Below are positions 1-8,821 of a stretch of DNA of 64,000 nucleotides, in pieces. The position numbers and the translations under genes were made by a program. Every line of letters starts with the position of its first letter. Position 1 is the stretch's first letter. Below the pieces are notes generated by a model that saw only the letters and a program-made list of their open reading frames with translations, searched no databases and was not told the DNA's origin. The stretch covers positions 620,001-684,000 of the forward strand of contig NZ_CP044523.1 in assembly GCF_008831545.1 (NCBI RefSeq), read 5' to 3'. Source of the DNA: Halorussus halophilus. Lineage in GTDB: Archaea; Halobacteriota; Halobacteria; Halobacteriales; Haladaptataceae.

Positions 1-267
1 GTGGACCGCCGCACCCGTGAGGAAGAACGCGAGCGCGATTGCTGGCACACTCGGGGCGACGACTGCGAGCGCGACCACAGGGAGCGCGAACGCCGAGTAG
101 TAGGTCGGATAGTGCAGCGTTCGCCGATGCCCCGAGTACAAGTCGAAGTCCGGGAAGACGCTTCCAGCGACGGCCGCTGGGAGCGCGACCGGCGTCAGTT
201 CGGGGGCGACCATCGTGGTGACGGCCGCGAGAACGACCCCGACCAGCGCGTGGGTGGTCGCCATCAT
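1..267 (-). CDS. Membrane-bound metal-dependent hydrolase, YdjM/DUF457 type (3' part outside window)
   Basis: The minus-strand reading frame is open from the ATG at 267 (a second ATG follows directly at 264) to the window edge, giving 89 residues of an incomplete protein. The start reads MMATTHALVGVVL, followed by alternating hydrophobic segments and the short polar motif FPDFDLYSGHRRTLHYP. An early His in ATTHA, then PDxD and a GHRRTLTH-like stretch, is the pattern of the YdjM/DUF457 family of membrane proteins annotated as LexA-regulated or metal-dependent hydrolases. The catalytic activity of that family is poorly established, so the name reflects family only. The first 89 residues contain about three membrane segments. 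The C-terminus is not visible. Confidence 0.75.
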   Translation of the reverse strand, partial: MMATTHALVGVVLAAVTTMVAPELTPVALPAAVAGSVFPDFDLYSGHRRTLHYPTYYSAFALPVVALAVVAPSVPAIALAFFLTGAAVH

Positions 268-570
268 GTAGCCCGCCAGTACGCATTCGAAGTATAAACG
301 CGTGCCGAGTCGTGTGAAGAAGTGTCGTAATTTCGCGGGTCCGAATTCGCGGACCAGAGTCCCGACAAATCCCTCGTCTGGTCGCTAAGAATAATCTACT
401 CCAACACGGCTATCGCCTCGAAAGCCCTCGCCCTTTCAGTCCCACCCTGTGCTTGTGTCACCGGTCGCTTCCGATGGTTGGTGTCACCGGCTGTTTCTGG
501 AATAAGTCACACCGAGCGCACGCGTGACAAGGCGTAATGTGTTTGCCCACGTACGAGAAACCGACTACCG
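268..570. other. Intergenic gap between divergent genes
   Basis: No convincing gene is seen in these 303 bases, which separate two divergently read membrane-protein genes. They hold a small perfect hairpin (GGTCCG / CGGACC around 340-355) and the short copy of repeat family C at 416-450 (listed separately). Promoters for both flanking genes should lie here, but I could not single out a clear TATA box. Confidence 0.5.
416..450 (-). repeat. Repeat family C, short 'empty' copy
   Basis: Read on the minus strand this segment begins ACAGGGTGGGACTGAAAGGG and continues directly into CGAGGGCTTTCGAGG. The same two blocks bound the long structured element at 51214-51345, where roughly 80 bases of nested hairpin separate them. 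Here the two ends are joined with no insert. The GAAAG and CTTTC halves can pair. Confidence 0.6.
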
Positions 571-1236
571 ATGACGCGTCCCGAGGTCGCCTCGCCTGAA
601 GATTCCGAAGCCCCCTCGTTCAGCCCTCGACAGCGGGCGCTCAGTCGAACTATTCAACTCGTCATCGTCGTCGTGCTCGTGCTGGGGTTGCTCAGACGGA
701 ACGTTCCGGTCGTCGTCAACGCCATCGCCGGACTCGGCGTCACGGCGCTCCCAGCCGTGTTGCAACGTGACTTCAAGTTCCCACTCGACCCCCGACTCGG
801 CCTGCTCATCACGACGGCAGTCTGTCTCCACGCAATCGGCATGCTCGGTCTGTACGAATCGACGTGGTGGTGGGACCACCTCACGCACACGCTGTCGGCG
901 ACAATCGTCGCCAGCATCGGCTACACAGTCACGCGAGCGTTCGACGTTCACTCCGACGCGGTCCACTTTCCCGAGCAGTTTCTGGTCGTGTTCGTCCTCC
1001 TCTTTACGCTCTCGCTCGGCGTGTTCTGGGAGGTGCTGGAGTTCGGGGCGCGCGGTGTCGGCGAGGCAATCGGGGCCGACCCGGTGGTCGTCCAGTACGG
1101 CATCCACGATACGATGTTCGACCTCGTGTTCGACGCGGCGGGCGCTATCGTCGTCGCACTGTTCGGGACACCGCGACTCCACGACGCAGTTGACACCTAC
1201 GCCGCGTGGTTCGACCGCCGGTTGGAGACCGACTGA
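571..1236 (+). CDS. YjdF/DUF2238-like integral membrane protein
   Basis: A 221-residue polytopic membrane protein with a soluble acidic N-terminus (about 25 residues) followed by five or six hydrophobic segments. The motifs WWWDHLTHT (near residue 98), FWEVLEFG (near 153) and DTMFDLVFDAAGA (near 180) are the conserved polar membrane motifs of the DUF2238/YjdF family, whose function is unknown. The buried Asp/His/Glu residues suggest a metal or ion site, which is an inference. The gene stands alone. The start ATG lies in front of a plausible acidic haloarchaeal N-terminus. Confidence 0.8.
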   Translation: MTRPEVASPEDSEAPSFSPRQRALSRTIQLVIVVVLVLGLLRRNVPVVVNAIAGLGVTALPAVLQRDFKFPLDPRLGLLITTAVCLHAIGMLGLYESTWWWDHLTHTLSATIVASIGYTVTRAFDVHSDAVHFPEQFLVVFVLLFTLSLGVFWEVLEFGARGVGEAIGADPVVVQYGIHDTMFDLVFDAAGAIVVALFGTPRLHDAVDTYAAWFDRRLETD

Positions 1237-1357
1237 GACGGGGCGAAACCCGAAATACCGCGCGGAAACCCGCGATTTCGGACCCTCGACGGCCGACTGA
1301 ACGGTAGTCCGGCTTTTTCTCCACGGCTGTCGGGCTATCGGTGGGGAGTGGGAATCG

Positions 1358-1954
1358 ATGACACAGAGCGGCCGTTTTTCAGTTCGAATCGTACTCGTGA
1401 CCGTCGTGGTACTGCTTTCGGTGATGGTTCCGACCGTAGCGGTCGGTGAGACCGCGAACGGGGAGACAGCAGTAGCGAGCGACACAGAACCAACAGCGAG
1501 CGACACGGGAGCGACCGACGCGACAGTCGCTCTTTGCGGCGGGCAAGTATCGGACGAGGCCGTACTCCGGGCCGAGGCCGTGCGAGCGAACGCCGCGGCG
1601 TTCGCCGGAAACGCATCGTTCGCTCAGAACGGGTCGAACTTCACCGCCGGGAGTTCGTCCATCACCACCGTCGAACTGCCGGGGTCGGTGTTGGTCGTCT
1701 ACACGCGACGACCGCCGCAGAACCAGGCGGGCCGAATCTACCGGCGCGTCATCTCCATCTCGAAGGAGAGCTTTAGCTGTCCCGCGAAGGGGAAAGTCGG
1801 CATCTGCCGCGAGGTGTTCCGGCGGCGCGAGACGGTTCGGACGGGGCGCAACCGAATCGTCACGAACTACTACGCGGTGCAGTGTCAGTGCCGGTTCAGA
1901 CCCCGCGGCCAGAGCAACGACTCGCGCGACGCGAGGCGGCCGCTCGTCGCCTAA
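1358..1954 (+). CDS. Secreted or membrane-anchored protein of unknown function
   Basis: The protein is 198 residues. It has a basic N-terminus, a single hydrophobic segment at about residues 9-28 ending in an Ala/Val-rich cleavage-like region, and a Thr/Ala/Glu-rich low-complexity linker (about 30-55). The C-terminal domain of about 140 residues contains several cysteines (LCGG, SCPAKGKVGICR, VQCQCRF), so disulfide bonds or metal binding are possible outside the cell. I recognise no family. Similar architecture is common among haloarchaeal surface proteins. The gene is 121 bases downstream of the DUF2238 gene. Confidence 0.65.
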   Translation: MTQSGRFSVRIVLVTVVVLLSVMVPTVAVGETANGETAVASDTEPTASDTGATDATVALCGGQVSDEAVLRAEAVRANAAAFAGNASFAQNGSNFTAGSSSITTVELPGSVLVVYTRRPPQNQAGRIYRRVISISKESFSCPAKGKVGICREVFRRRETVRTGRNRIVTNYYAVQCQCRFRPRGQSNDSRDARRPLVA

Positions 1955-2011
1955 TCAGTCGTCTTCGGTCGCGGACAAGGACTAAGGCGTCGTGTCCTGT
2001 CTATCGGAGGG

Positions 2012-2494
2012 ATGGTGGGGGAGCGCGAGGCGACATGGACATCGAGGCGTAGCGTGCTGAAACAGACGACTGCACTCGTGGCTGGCGGGTGTCTACTCGG
2101 TAGCGGGACCGTAGGTGCGGACCAGCGAGACGACCAGAGGGAACGAGGTGAGCTAGCAGAAAGACAAGACCAGCGAGAAGAGAGCCACGAGGGGTTCACG
2201 CTCGGAGAAGCACCGGCGGCAGACGAACTGATAACCGTCACGCCGCGCTGTGACGAGGAGTGTGACACGATTCTGCTGACCGGACTCTCCCCGGCGTGTG
2301 CGACCGATTCGTCGGAACTGTTCGTCGATTTGCACGGCACGGAGCCGCGAATCTGGATACGACCGCAGGACCCACGAAATCGGGGAATTGTGCCGGGAAC
2401 GTATCGAGTTCTCGACGTACAGCAATGCGAAGCCGACGCCCCCGAAGCGAACGGCAACGAACTGTATCGGGTTCGGTTCCGACCCGAGGGGTAA
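2012..2494 (+). CDS. Tat-exported protein of unknown function
   Basis: The protein is 160 residues. The N-terminus carries a twin-arginine motif, SRRSVLK (residues 11-17), followed by a short hydrophobic stretch ending LLGSGTVGA, which is the usual haloarchaeal Tat signal. An acidic Arg/Asp/Glu-rich region (about 40-65) follows, then a compact domain with paired cysteines (RCDEECDT, SPACATDS, VQQCEAD). No family is recognised. It may be a secreted, folded, disulfide-containing protein, since Tat export is the default for folded secreted proteins in haloarchaea. Confidence 0.7.
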   Translation: MVGEREATWTSRRSVLKQTTALVAGGCLLGSGTVGADQRDDQRERGELAERQDQREESHEGFTLGEAPAADELITVTPRCDEECDTILLTGLSPACATDSSELFVDLHGTEPRIWIRPQDPRNRGIVPGTYRVLDVQQCEADAPEANGNELYRVRFRPEG

Positions 2495-2924
2495 CCGGCA
2501 GAGGTTGCCAAGATTGCTTCCAAAAAGAGATAGTATTAAAACCCCTCCGTTCAACTTGAATCACGTGTCCGTCGGGTTTCAACAACCCGGAGGGTTGCCG
2601 GAGCTATCGGTCACGCGACGGTTCTCGGCGGACACGGGCCGCGGCCAACCGGCCCTGACAGCCGAACCTTCGGGTTGCGGCTAATTGAACCGCCGCTGGC
2701 GTCCGACCGCCGCCACGTGGGCCATTGCGGTAGTTGGCAACACCGTTTTCCGAGAACCTGACCCGCGAGAGCGACTGCGAGGTAGTGTTGCGCCGACTGT
2801 CGTTCGAGTCGCGCTCGAAATCGCATCTGCAGAGAATGTCTGTTTCGATGGACCGTTTCAGTTCGTCGTCACCACTCGGTTCGGTATCGCGGCGTTCAAG
2901 CCACTGGCACCCGCACGTCGGCAC
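2495..2924 (+). other. Long leader region upstream of deoxyhypusine synthase
   Basis: These 430 bases separate the Tat-exported protein gene from the deoxyhypusine synthase start. The frame of the synthase stays open back to 2685, but the extra 80 residues do not look like a protein domain. Small hairpins are visible (GGGTTTCAACAACCC near 2575 and CCGAACCTTCGGGTTGCGG near 2662). No other gene is supported. An unusually long 5' leader is possible but unproven. Confidence 0.4.
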
Positions 2925-3980
2925 ATGAGCGACCACGACGAGAACCACGAAGAGCAGGCCGGAGACGACCACGAGGGTCACCACGAACCCCACCGCGAGG
3001 AGTTCCACCACGACCCCATCGCCCACGCCGAAGCGCGGGCGGGCATGACCGTCGGCGAGTTAGTCGGCGAGTACGGCAACGCAGGCATCGGCGCGGCCGA
3101 CCTCCACGAGGCCGTGGACATCTACGCCGAGATGCTCGACGACGACGTGACGAACTTCTTCGGACTCGCTGGCGCGATGGTGCCGACCGGTATGCGCCGC
3201 ATCGTCGCGGACCTGATTCGAGACGGCCACATCGACGCGCTGGTGACGACCGGCGCGAACTTGACCCACGACGCCATCGAGGCGATTGGGGGTAAACATC
3301 ACCACGGCGCAGAGGAATCTGAGGGGAAGTCGATGCGCGAACACGACGAGCAACTGCGCGACGAGCAGGTAGACCGCATCTACAACGTCTATCTTCCGCA
3401 AGAACACTTCGCGCTGTTCGAGAGCCACCTGCGAGAAGAAGTCTTCACGGTCCTCGAAGAGGAAGGCGCGGTCAGCATCCAGCGCCTCACCGAGGAATTG
3501 GGTCGCGCGAACAACGAGGTCAACGCCGAGGAGGGCATCGAAGAGGGCGCGGGCATCGCGGCCGCGGCGTACGAGAACGACGTACCGGTGTACTGCCCCG
3601 CAGTGCAGGATTCGGTCCTCGGACTGCAGGCGTGGATGTACTCCCAGACGTCCGACTTCACGCTCGACGCGCTATCGGACATGACCGGCATCACCGACCT
3701 CGCGTTCGAGGCAGAGAAGTCCGGCGCGATGGTCGTCGGCGGCGGTGTCCCGAAGAACTACACGCTCCAGACGATGCTCGTCGCCCCGCAGGCGTACGAC
3801 TACGCGGTGCAACTGACCATGGACCCGCCACAGACCGGCGGTCTCTCGGGCGCGACGCTCGACGAAGCGCGCTCGTGGGGCAAACTGGAGAAAGCCGCGC
3901 GGAACGCCTCTGTGTACGCCGACGCGACGATTACCCTTCCGCTGGTCGTCGCGGCGGCCCGCGAGAAGGCCGGAGAGTAG
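2925..3980 (+). CDS. dys: Deoxyhypusine synthase
   Basis: The enzyme catalyses the NAD-dependent first step of hypusine formation on translation factor aIF5A, transferring a 4-aminobutyl group to one lysine. The 351-residue product has an acidic, His-rich N-terminal extension (MSDHDENHEEQAGDDHEGHH), the family blocks FFGLAGAMVPTGMRR, LVTTGANLTHDAIEA and VPVYCPAVQDSVLG, and the C-terminal active-site block SWGKLEKAARNASVYADAT, with the catalytic lysine at residue 320. I chose the ATG at 2925 because the family N-terminus begins there. Its protein substrate, aIF5A, lies 13 kb away at 16930-17310 next to an agmatinase-like gene. Haloarchaea lack spermidine, and agmatine has been proposed as the donor in Haloferax. 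Confidence 0.95.
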   Translation: MSDHDENHEEQAGDDHEGHHEPHREEFHHDPIAHAEARAGMTVGELVGEYGNAGIGAADLHEAVDIYAEMLDDDVTNFFGLAGAMVPTGMRRIVADLIRDGHIDALVTTGANLTHDAIEAIGGKHHHGAEESEGKSMREHDEQLRDEQVDRIYNVYLPQEHFALFESHLREEVFTVLEEEGAVSIQRLTEELGRANNEVNAEEGIEEGAGIAAAAYENDVPVYCPAVQDSVLGLQAWMYSQTSDFTLDALSDMTGITDLAFEAEKSGAMVVGGGVPKNYTLQTMLVAPQAYDYAVQLTMDPPQTGGLSGATLDEARSWGKLEKAARNASVYADATITLPLVVAAAREKAGE

Positions 3981-4082
3981 TGAATAGGTGGAGGGTAACG
4001 AACAGTCGGCGGATTCAGTACAGTCCCTCGCGGAATCTTGGCGAATTTTCACGGTTCTCCCCGCTGTTCCGGTACTCGGGAC

Positions 4083-5117
4083 ATGGCCGACTTAGACGTC
4101 GAGACCGAGGCGCGAGACACGATGTGGGGACGGGGACGAGCTAGCAAACTCAAACTCTGGTTGCTCATCAAGGCCAAACGCGGAACCGTAACTATCCTCG
4201 GGTTGGTCGGCCTGTTCGTCGGACTGGTCACAATCGAGGTGTTCGGCCCTAGCACGCTGGAGAAACTCCTCACCTCCGACGAACTCTCGACCCTGTTCGG
4301 TTCTATCGTCGGCGCGATAATCACGAGCGTTACGCTCATCCTCACTATCACGCAACTCGTCATCTCGCAGGAAATCGGGTCGCTCGGTGAACAGAGCGAC
4401 CGGATACACGAACAGAAACAGTTCCGCGAGCGCGTCGAAGACACCGTGAAGTTGGAGGTCAGTCCTTCCGAACCGGCGACGTTCTTTCGGGCGCTCGTCC
4501 AAGCGACCGAGCGAGAGGCGGCGGTGCTTCGGGACGAGACCGAAGACGCCGCCTCGGACCTCCAGCAGGTAACGGCGTTCACCGAGAGCATCATCGACGA
4601 GTGCGAACTCATCGACGAGGACCTCGCAGGCGAGGAGTTCGGCACGTTCACCGTCATCGTCGCAGTGTTGAACTTCAACTACTCGCGCAAGATCAACGAC
4701 GCGAGACGACTTCGACAGGAGTACCGGGACGAACTCTCGGAGGCCGGCGAAGCGGCGCTCGACGAACTCATGGACGTGCTGGAACTGTACGGTCCGACTC
4801 GCGGGTTCTTCAAGTCGCTGTACTTCCAGTGGGAACTCATCAACGTCTCACGGGGGATGGTCTACGCCGCTCTCCCTGGTCTCGTCGTCGCGGCCTACCT
4901 TATCCTTGCGTTCGACGCCACGGCGGTCACGGGGACGTTTTTCGGTGTTCCCCACCTGTTTCTCCTCACGAGCGCGGCGTACGCAGTGACGCTGATTCCG
5001 TTCGTTCTCCTATTGGCGTACGTCTTGCGGATACTGACCGTACTCAAACGCACACTCGCGCCCGGGTCGTTCGTCCTTCGTGGAACCAACCGGGACGAGG
5101 ACATCGACTGGCAGTGA
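4083..5117 (+). CDS. Haloarchaeal multi-span membrane protein, unknown function
   Basis: The protein is 344 residues. Two hydrophobic segments (about residues 25-45 and 65-95) are followed by a long soluble helical region of about 150 residues rich in Glu/Arg (RIHEQKQFRERVEDTVKLE and onwards). Two or three further membrane segments lie near the C-terminus (about 265-330), before a short cytoplasmic tail. I know of similar uncharacterised membrane proteins in haloarchaea but cannot assign a function. I chose the ATG at 4083 (MADLDVETE) over an in-frame ATG at 4038 because the extra 15 residues (MANFHGSPRCSGTRD) look non-coding. Confidence 0.65.
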   Translation: MADLDVETEARDTMWGRGRASKLKLWLLIKAKRGTVTILGLVGLFVGLVTIEVFGPSTLEKLLTSDELSTLFGSIVGAIITSVTLILTITQLVISQEIGSLGEQSDRIHEQKQFRERVEDTVKLEVSPSEPATFFRALVQATEREAAVLRDETEDAASDLQQVTAFTESIIDECELIDEDLAGEEFGTFTVIVAVLNFNYSRKINDARRLRQEYRDELSEAGEAALDELMDVLELYGPTRGFFKSLYFQWELINVSRGMVYAALPGLVVAAYLILAFDATAVTGTFFGVPHLFLLTSAAYAVTLIPFVLLLAYVLRILTVLKRTLAPGSFVLRGTNRDEDIDWQ

Positions 5118-5183
5118 GCGGTCCTCGACTCGCTCGGGAAAGCGTGAAGAGGGTGGCGTTCATCGCCCCGTTCAGAGACCTGC

Positions 5184-5831
5184 GTGACGACGAACGAAGC
5201 ACCTGAATCGTCCCAACCACCCAATTCACCGGAGACTCCCCAGTCGCCGACGCTGAGCGCGCTGGCGAGCGCCGGAACCCACGAGGAGCTAATTTTGGGG
5301 TCGCGGGCGTACTGTCGAGAGGCCGCTCGCGAGCGCGACCTCGACGTGGACTTCTCGCTGGTGGACTGGGAAGTCTCGACGCGGGCTAAACGGCGCGCCG
5401 CCGCGGTCAAGCGCCCGAAGATTCGGGACGCCACGGTGGGCGACCCGCTGGCGTGGGACGAACTGGACCCGCGAAAACGCGAGTGTACCGTCTCGCTGAC
5501 GTGGGCCGCGTTCGAGTCGTTCGACACTGCAGAGTGGGCTTCGACGCTCCGCCACGAGTTGATTCACGTCGAGCAGTTCCAGCGGTTCGGCACGACCGAC
5601 CACGGCGCGGCGTTCAAAGAGCGCGCTGAGACTGTCGAGGCGTCGATTCGGTGTCCGTCGTTCGCCGACGCGAAGTACGTCCTTCGGTGTGCGTCGTGTT
5701 CGGGCGTCGTCGCGCGGCGCTACCGAGAGTGCGACCTCGTGCGCGACCCGGACCAGTATCGGTCGTCCTGCTGTGAGGCGAGGTTGTCGTGCGAGTCGAA
5801 GTCTGGTCGTGACGCCGTTCGGAGGGAGTGA
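5184..5831 (+). CDS. SprT-like zinc metalloprotease with C-terminal zinc ribbon
   Basis: The 215-residue product carries HELIH at residues 124-128 and a downstream His at 140, the HExxH zinc-binding arrangement of the SprT-like family (relatives of Spartan, which cleaves DNA-protein crosslinks). A C-terminal zinc ribbon follows, with Cys169, Cys172 and the later pair Cys196-Cys197, and Cys183 between them. The N-terminal 30 residues are Pro/Ser-rich and disordered. The start codon is GTG. A role in DNA-protein crosslink repair is inferred from the family, and nothing nearby confirms it. Confidence 0.85.
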   Translation: MTTNEAPESSQPPNSPETPQSPTLSALASAGTHEELILGSRAYCREAARERDLDVDFSLVDWEVSTRAKRRAAAVKRPKIRDATVGDPLAWDELDPRKRECTVSLTWAAFESFDTAEWASTLRHELIHVEQFQRFGTTDHGAAFKERAETVEASIRCPSFADAKYVLRCASCSGVVARRYRECDLVRDPDQYRSSCCEARLSCESKSGRDAVRRE

Positions 5832-6029
5832 CTCACTCGGGGGTAAACGGACGTGAACAGAAAAATGACTCCATAACTCGCAGAGGAACGGACGTTCACG
5901 GCGATTCCGCTTTGAACCGACGTTTCCCTCGAATTTCGTACCTATCGAGTGGGACAGTGGACAACACGAACCGGAACGGTGCAACTGTCGCGGGTGGTTT
6001 ACCGCCTGCTTCCGTCTTCGAAGACGTCT

Positions 6030-6419
6030 ATGTCGCTACTGCAGCGTTTTGCCGACGATCTCACCGTCGAGGGGTACGTCGTGGAGACCGTCGCCGAAAA
6101 CCAGATCGCAGACAAACTCGGCTATCTCACAGTAAGAGTTCCCCTCGTCATCGAAGGCACCGAGTTCGACGGCGAGTTGATGGTGAACGTCTACGAGGAC
6201 CGCATCGAAGAACACGGGGTGGACATTCACTCGAAGGCTGGTCATCGGTTCTCTAACGCCAAAAAATCGCTCCTCAACGACGTCGCCAGTTCTCAGACCC
6301 ACATGGGGGAGGATTGGATAACGTGGACCTACCACTCGCAACCAACGGTCGAGGACAACATCCCGGAATTCCTCTCGACGTTCGAAGAGATATTCCAACG
6401 CGTCCGGAAAGTCGCTTGA
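6030..6419 (+). CDS. Small soluble protein of unknown function
   Basis: The protein is 129 residues, acidic and without membrane segments or a signal peptide. The ATG at 6030 gives MSLLQRFADDL. An in-frame ATG at 5949 would add 27 residues with a non-haloarchaeal, basic composition, so I rejected it. Alternating strands and helices (VVETVAENQIADKLGYLTVRV, then FDGELMVNVYEDRIEEHG) suggest a compact alpha/beta domain. No family is recognised. Confidence 0.55.
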   Translation: MSLLQRFADDLTVEGYVVETVAENQIADKLGYLTVRVPLVIEGTEFDGELMVNVYEDRIEEHGVDIHSKAGHRFSNAKKSLLNDVASSQTHMGEDWITWTYHSQPTVEDNIPEFLSTFEEIFQRVRKVA

Positions 6420-6662
6420 GTCGGTCGTTCGAGTCGGTCGTCTCGGGGGTGGAGGCGAGCAGAAAGGGTCTTTTCACTGGGGTGGGTAGCGAGGGGTGTG
6501 GCCGATGACGAGGCACCCAACCCGAACCGGACTCGGCACCCGGTGATGACGAACCCTATGAGTGCCGAGGCCGCCCTATTACCGACTCTTCGTTTCCCTC
6601 ATTCTCTGGGGAAGGATAGGTTGTAGACAGCAAACGCATACAACATCGTTGAGCTAGGACTA

Positions 6663-8363
6663 TCACCGACTATCCCGGGGTGATTCGGGGTCGTCGGTTC
6701 GTTCGTCGGCTTCCGGTATCTGCCGTGGCAAGAACGTCGATACGACGAGCAGGAGCAACACGACCAGTATAAGAAGGAGCAGGGTCGCCTGTTGAGCGTC
6801 GAACATCGCGGTCTCAAAGATATCTTCGAGCAATTGTCGTTGTGGAGGAGTGAGTTGGCGCAGGAACTGTTGTTGCGTGGCTTCGGTCGCGGTCTCTGCT
6901 GCGTCTTCGAGAGCTATCACGAGATCGTTTCGCTGCTCCACTGAAACGGTCACGTGTTCTGCTCGTAGCACCCCATCGACGACACTCCCATAGAACCGTC
7001 CGAGAAAATACGAGCCAACGACTGCTGTCCCCAGCGAAAACCCTATCGAACTGCTGACGTTCAGGACTCCGGATGCCTCGGGGGAATTCGCGGTAGGAAC
7101 AGCCGACATTGTCATGTTGCCGATCTGTGCCATTATGAGTCCGACACCGGCCCCGTAAAGCGCCACTGGGACAAGCATCCTGCCGATAGTCTGACCGGGG
7201 CCTGTCTGCTCGTACAACAGCATCAGTCCGATGCCCATACACACGATACCGATCTGAACGAGCGTCCTCGCCGAGATGAACTTATGCCAACTGGTCGTAA
7301 ACGTCGCAAAAAGGATCGACGCGATAGAGTACGGCAACAGCGCGAGGCCAGTCTCGAAGGCGGTGTATCCAAGTACTGCCTGGAGATAGACCGGGAAGAT
7401 AAACATGAAGCCAGCCGAGACTATCGAGCGGATATTGTACGTAATAACACCGGATAAAAACGAGCGGTTCGTGAGTACGTTCAACGGAACGAGCGGTGAC
7501 CTCCCAGCACGCTCCAGTCGGCGTTCGTACTGCACGAACGCGGCGAACGTGAGGAGTCCTCCCCCGAGCAACCAGATTGCTGGCGACGTCCCGAACGGAT
7601 TGAACTGTATCTCGCCGACGAAGAACGGCCGCCGTTGGACTACCCATCCGTACTTCCCACTAAGAAGGAATCCAGTGACGAGCGACGTCGCACCGACGAC
7701 GGACAGAACTGTCCCCCCTTTATCCAACGAACTGCGTGTTTCTGACAGTGGGTTCGGACTCACGTACTGAACGAAGAAGAGAATAACCCCCACACCGACG
7801 AGTTGGAGCGAAAATCCCCACCGCCAACTTGCGTACGTGGTTAGTGCGCCACCGATAATCGGTCCGAGCGTCGATCCAACCCCGTGGACGCCAGCCAACA
7901 GACCGAACGCCTTCGCCCGATCGTCGTCTTCGTAACTGACTGTCAGTACAGTGAACGTCAGGGGAAATATCACAGCGGCCGCGGAACCCTGGATGAACGA
8001 CCAGCCGAGATAGAGGATCGTCGTATTCCAGCTAATCGCCGCCACCAGCGTCCCTCCGGCATAGACGATCAGTGCGACTGCCAGTAGACGCCTACTACTA
8101 TGCCGAGTCGGCAGCGTACCGGCCGGGAGAATCAGCGCAGCTATCACCAGCGAGTATAGCGCAACCGCCCCTTGAATCACGATGACCGTGGTCTCGAACT
8201 CGTCTACCATCGTCGGAATCGCCACGTTCATCAGAGATGCGTTGACGACTACGATGAACGTCGTCAGACTCACGGCGATTGCTGGGGCCCAGTGTCGTAC
8301 TCTCGTCTGTAAGCCCGTAGAGAGACGAGAACTCCCGTGGGAACTAGACCCATCTGAGGTCAT
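6663..8363 (-). CDS. MFS transporter, DHA2 (14-span) drug/proton antiporter type
   Basis: The 566-residue protein has about 14 hydrophobic segments. The early motif VNASLMNVAIPTMVDEF matches the DHA2 signature (family consensus ldxTvvnvAlP), and VGSTLGPIIGGALTTYASWRW is the antiporter motif C region (GxxxGPxxGG). DHA2 proteins export drugs, dyes or other organic cations using the proton gradient. The substrate cannot be read from sequence. The gene and its upstream region use more A/T third positions than most neighbours, which suggests later acquisition. A palindrome sits just upstream of the start (8380-8392). The C-terminal tail is charged and Asp/Glu/Arg-rich. Confidence 0.88.
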   Translation of the reverse strand: MTSDGSSSHGSSRLSTGLQTRVRHWAPAIAVSLTTFIVVVNASLMNVAIPTMVDEFETTVIVIQGAVALYSLVIAALILPAGTLPTRHSSRRLLAVALIVYAGGTLVAAISWNTTILYLGWSFIQGSAAAVIFPLTFTVLTVSYEDDDRAKAFGLLAGVHGVGSTLGPIIGGALTTYASWRWGFSLQLVGVGVILFFVQYVSPNPLSETRSSLDKGGTVLSVVGATSLVTGFLLSGKYGWVVQRRPFFVGEIQFNPFGTSPAIWLLGGGLLTFAAFVQYERRLERAGRSPLVPLNVLTNRSFLSGVITYNIRSIVSAGFMFIFPVYLQAVLGYTAFETGLALLPYSIASILFATFTTSWHKFISARTLVQIGIVCMGIGLMLLYEQTGPGQTIGRMLVPVALYGAGVGLIMAQIGNMTMSAVPTANSPEASGVLNVSSSIGFSLGTAVVGSYFLGRFYGSVVDGVLRAEHVTVSVEQRNDLVIALEDAAETATEATQQQFLRQLTPPQRQLLEDIFETAMFDAQQATLLLLILVVLLLLVVSTFLPRQIPEADERTDDPESPRDSR

Positions 8364-8821
8364 ACAGTGGTCTAACGCTTTTGACGCTCAAATAGCATGG
8401 ACCAAGGTAGTCACCGAGAGTCAGCGTTACTGCCCCGTCCTTCGACTCAGAGATGATATCAGTTCGGTTCGTCGTCGGCCGATGGTCGCTATCTCTGCAC
8501 AGTCTGCCGATTTGGATGTGAATCAAGTTCGCTCTGTAGATAGTTTCGGAAGCCGACACTAATTGCTCGTTCGAGTGACGCGGCCAACAACTGCCGAAAG
8601 TCCCGATTAGCGGGCCTGTAAACGACTAGTCAGAAAAGGTCGAATAGACGTTCTTTTTTGTTGGACAGTTCACCAGACGACCAACCTGTCCGTCCCAATT
8701 CTTACTTGCCAAGTAGTGAAACCGGTTAGTGTCTTCCATCTAACCACCGCAACGGCACGACCTCGTGACGAAACAGGTCCACGCCAGTCTGCGGACTACT
8801 ACACATGACGGAGAATATCGC
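8364..8821. other. A+T-richer intergenic gap
   Basis: These 458 bases lie between the divergent MFS transporter and secreted-protein genes and have lower G+C than the surroundings. Short open frames on both strands have composition unlike haloarchaeal proteins and are not supported. The gap contains a T-rich tract (TTCTTTTTTGTTGG near 8650) and the 13-base palindrome at 8380-8392. Promoters of both genes must lie here. Confidence 0.45.
8380..8392. promoter_or_regulatory. Possible operator palindrome upstream of MFS transporter
   Basis: TTTGACGCTCAAA is an inverted repeat with 5-base arms (TTTGA / TCAAA) and a 3-base spacer. It lies 17-29 bases upstream of the MFS start codon. For a leaderless mRNA this would put it in the core promoter, where a repressor could act. 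No second copy was noticed in the window. Confidence 0.3.

Noticed and set aside
1-297. Plus-strand open frame opposite the first gene
   Set aside because: Arg/Asp-rich composition typical of an antisense frame in high-G+C DNA; the minus strand encodes a recognisable membrane protein.
2685-2924. N-terminal extension of deoxyhypusine synthase by 80 residues
   Set aside because: The added sequence has no domain character, and the family N-terminus begins at the ATG at 2925.
8344-8559. 71-residue minus-strand frame upstream of the MFS gene
   Set aside because: No haloarchaeal acidic bias and no domain; it overlaps the MFS promoter and start region.
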